A stretch of 5,725 nt of DNA, from contig DAIQOP010000259.1 of NCBI GenBank assembly GCA_036787815.1, positions 1 through 5,725 on the forward strand. Reading direction: 5' to 3'. Origin of the DNA: DATBAK01 sp036787815 (lineage in GTDB: Bacteria; Actinomycetota; Acidimicrobiia; IMCC26256; PALSA-610). Shown here piece after piece: positions 4,767 through 5,725 of this stretch; position 1 is the first letter of the stretch, and each line of letters begins with the position of its first letter. Under the pieces are notes generated by a model, which did no database searches, was not told where the DNA came from, and saw only the letters and a program-made list of their open reading frames with translations. The position numbers and the translations under genes were made by a program.

Positions 4767-5725
4767 GTAACGCCAGACCCCGAGCGGGGCGAACACGACG
4801 ACGATCCCGACGAGCCAGGCAACGGACTGCCACACGTAGGTGCCGGTCGGTCCGCCGAGCACGAGCGCCCGCACGGCCGAGGCGGTGACCGACACGGGCT
4901 GGTGGCGGGCGAAGCCCTGGAGCCATCCGGGCATGGTGTTCACGGGGATGAACGCGGAGGAGGCGAACACCAGCGGCGTCATGACGGGGAACGCCGCGGC
5001 TTGCGCGGTCTCGGGGTCTCCGACGGCGAGGCCGACCACCGCGAAGATCCACGACATCGCCAGGCTGAACAGCAGGACGAGGGCCATGCCGGCAAGGTAC
5101 GGGCCGATGCCGATGTGGATTCGGAAGCCCACCGCGAACCCGACGGCGGTCATCAGCGTGACGATGAACACGTTGCGGGCGAGGTCGGCGATCGTCCGGC
5201 CGGCGAGCACCGCGGAGCGGGCCATCGGCAGCGACCGGAAGCGCTCGAGCAGGCCGCTCTGGAGGTCGGTCGCGAGCCCGACCGCGCTGTTCATCCCCCC
5301 GAACACCGCCGCCTGGACGAAGACGCCCGGCATCAGGTAGTCGACATAGGGGATACCGGGCAGCGCCTTGGCCGCCACGCCACCGAACACGTAGCGGAAC
5401 AAGAACACGAACACGAGGGGCTGGATCGTCGAGAACACGATCAGCCTCGGAACTCTGCGCAGGGCGATGAGGTTGCGTCCGGCGACGGCCAACGCGTCCC
5501 GGGTCGAGCCGAGGGGGCGTCGGCGGACGGGGCGCCGCAACGCAACCAGTGCCGGCGCCGTGTCGTGGCCCGGTTCGCGGGCGCGAACGGTGGGAGCGGC
5601 GGCGGCCGGCGCGTGGCCGTCGGTGAGGACCAGGAAGATCTCGTCCAGGCTGGGCGCGCGCACTTCCAGTGCGATCGGGTCGAGGCGGCGGTCGTCCAAG
5701 AGGTGCAGCGCGTCGATGAGCACTC
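4752..5725 (-). CDS. ABC exporter, ATPase tail fused to DrrB-like ABC-2 permease (5' end beyond window)
   Basis: The minus-strand frame is open from the right edge to TGA at 4752-4754, giving 323 visible residues. Residues 1-37 look like the C-terminal end of a DrrA-type ATP-binding subunit: IDALHLLDDRRLDP, then APSLDEIFLVLTDG, the usual closing motif. An Ala/Pro/Arg-rich linker (38-78) follows, then a complete ABC-2 permease of the daunorubicin-exporter type. The permease shows RNLIALRRVPRL, a first membrane segment at about 96-113 (QPLVFVFLFRYVFGG), YVDYLMPGVFVQ, and the ABC-2 signature SGLLERFRSLPMARSAVLAGR spanning 156-176. Further hydrophobic segments lie near 182-203, 207-234, 243-262 and 298-317. 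Family members export drugs, lipids or natural products across the plasma membrane. No stop, ATG or GTG and no ribosome site separates the ATPase part from the permease, so a fused polypeptide is the simplest reading. The GTG at 5723 is internal. The Walker motifs would lie outside the window. Confidence 0.88.
   Translation of the reverse strand, partial: VLIDALHLLDDRRLDPIALEVRAPSLDEIFLVLTDGHAPAAAAPTVRAREPGHDTAPALVALRRPVRRRPLGSTRDALAVAGRNLIALRRVPRLIVFSTIQPLVFVFLFRYVFGGVAAKALPGIPYVDYLMPGVFVQAAVFGGMNSAVGLATDLQSGLLERFRSLPMARSAVLAGRTIADLARNVFIVTLMTAVGFAVGFRIHIGIGPYLAGMALVLLFSLAMSWIFAVVGLAVGDPETAQAAAFPVMTPLVFASSAFIPVNTMPGWLQGFARHQPVSVTASAVRALVLGGPTGTYVWQSVAWLVGIVVVFAPLGVWRYRHAV

Noticed and set aside
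4118..4888. A 256-codon plus-strand frame over the end of the flavoenzyme and the ABC gene
   Set aside because: It is an Arg-rich out-of-frame translation crossing a convergent gene junction, with no motif support.
5721..5723. GTG as a start codon for the ABC gene
   Set aside because: It lies within the conserved end of an ATPase domain and at the window edge. The gene clearly continues upstream.

Overview
This is a dense, very GC-rich stretch with third codon positions mostly G or C. It is most consistent with a high-GC actinomycete (Actinomycetota). The aldehyde dehydrogenase resembles the mycobacterial GabD2 type and the exporter resembles DrrA/DrrB, both common in that phylum. An Acidimicrobiia-like or environmental actinobacterial source is possible, but the sequence alone cannot place it further. 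I see no RNA genes, insertion sequences, integrases, CRISPR repeats or phage genes.

Layout from left to right. (1) Positions 1-498 (+) hold the C-terminal half of an alpha/beta hydrolase cut by the window edge. (2) It converges, with a 21-bp gap, on a three-gene minus-strand cluster transcribed from right to left: a hemerythrin-like protein (2991-3449), a GabD2-type aldehyde dehydrogenase (1386-2975) and a short-chain dehydrogenase/reductase of SDR16C-like appearance (520-1356). The gaps are 15 and 29 bp and each start has a good Shine-Dalgarno sequence, so this is very probably one operon. (3) A 111-bp divergent region (3450-3560) separates that operon from an Old Yellow Enzyme-family flavin oxidoreductase (3561-4733, +). 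The region carries a likely leaderless promoter for the flavoenzyme and two copies of a CTCGAG-centred box, each 15 bp from one of the two start codons. (4) The flavoenzyme converges, with an 18-bp gap and an overlapping hairpin, on a minus-strand DrrAB-like ABC exporter (4752-5725). In this exporter the end of the ATPase and the permease share one open frame. Its 5' part lies beyond the right edge.

Working together (inference): the SDR could oxidise an alcohol to an aldehyde or ketone, the dehydrogenase could take an aldehyde to an acid, and the divergent flavoenzyme could reduce or isomerise an enoyl or enone compound. That set would suit breakdown of a lipid-, terpenoid- or steroid-like compound, with the hemerythrin-like protein in a redox or oxygen-related role. 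No substrate can be read from the sequence. The gene families are all known. The parts that deserve a second look are the fused ABC protein, the flavoenzyme's cysteine-rich tail, the incomplete hemerythrin ligand set and the architecture of the divergent control region.
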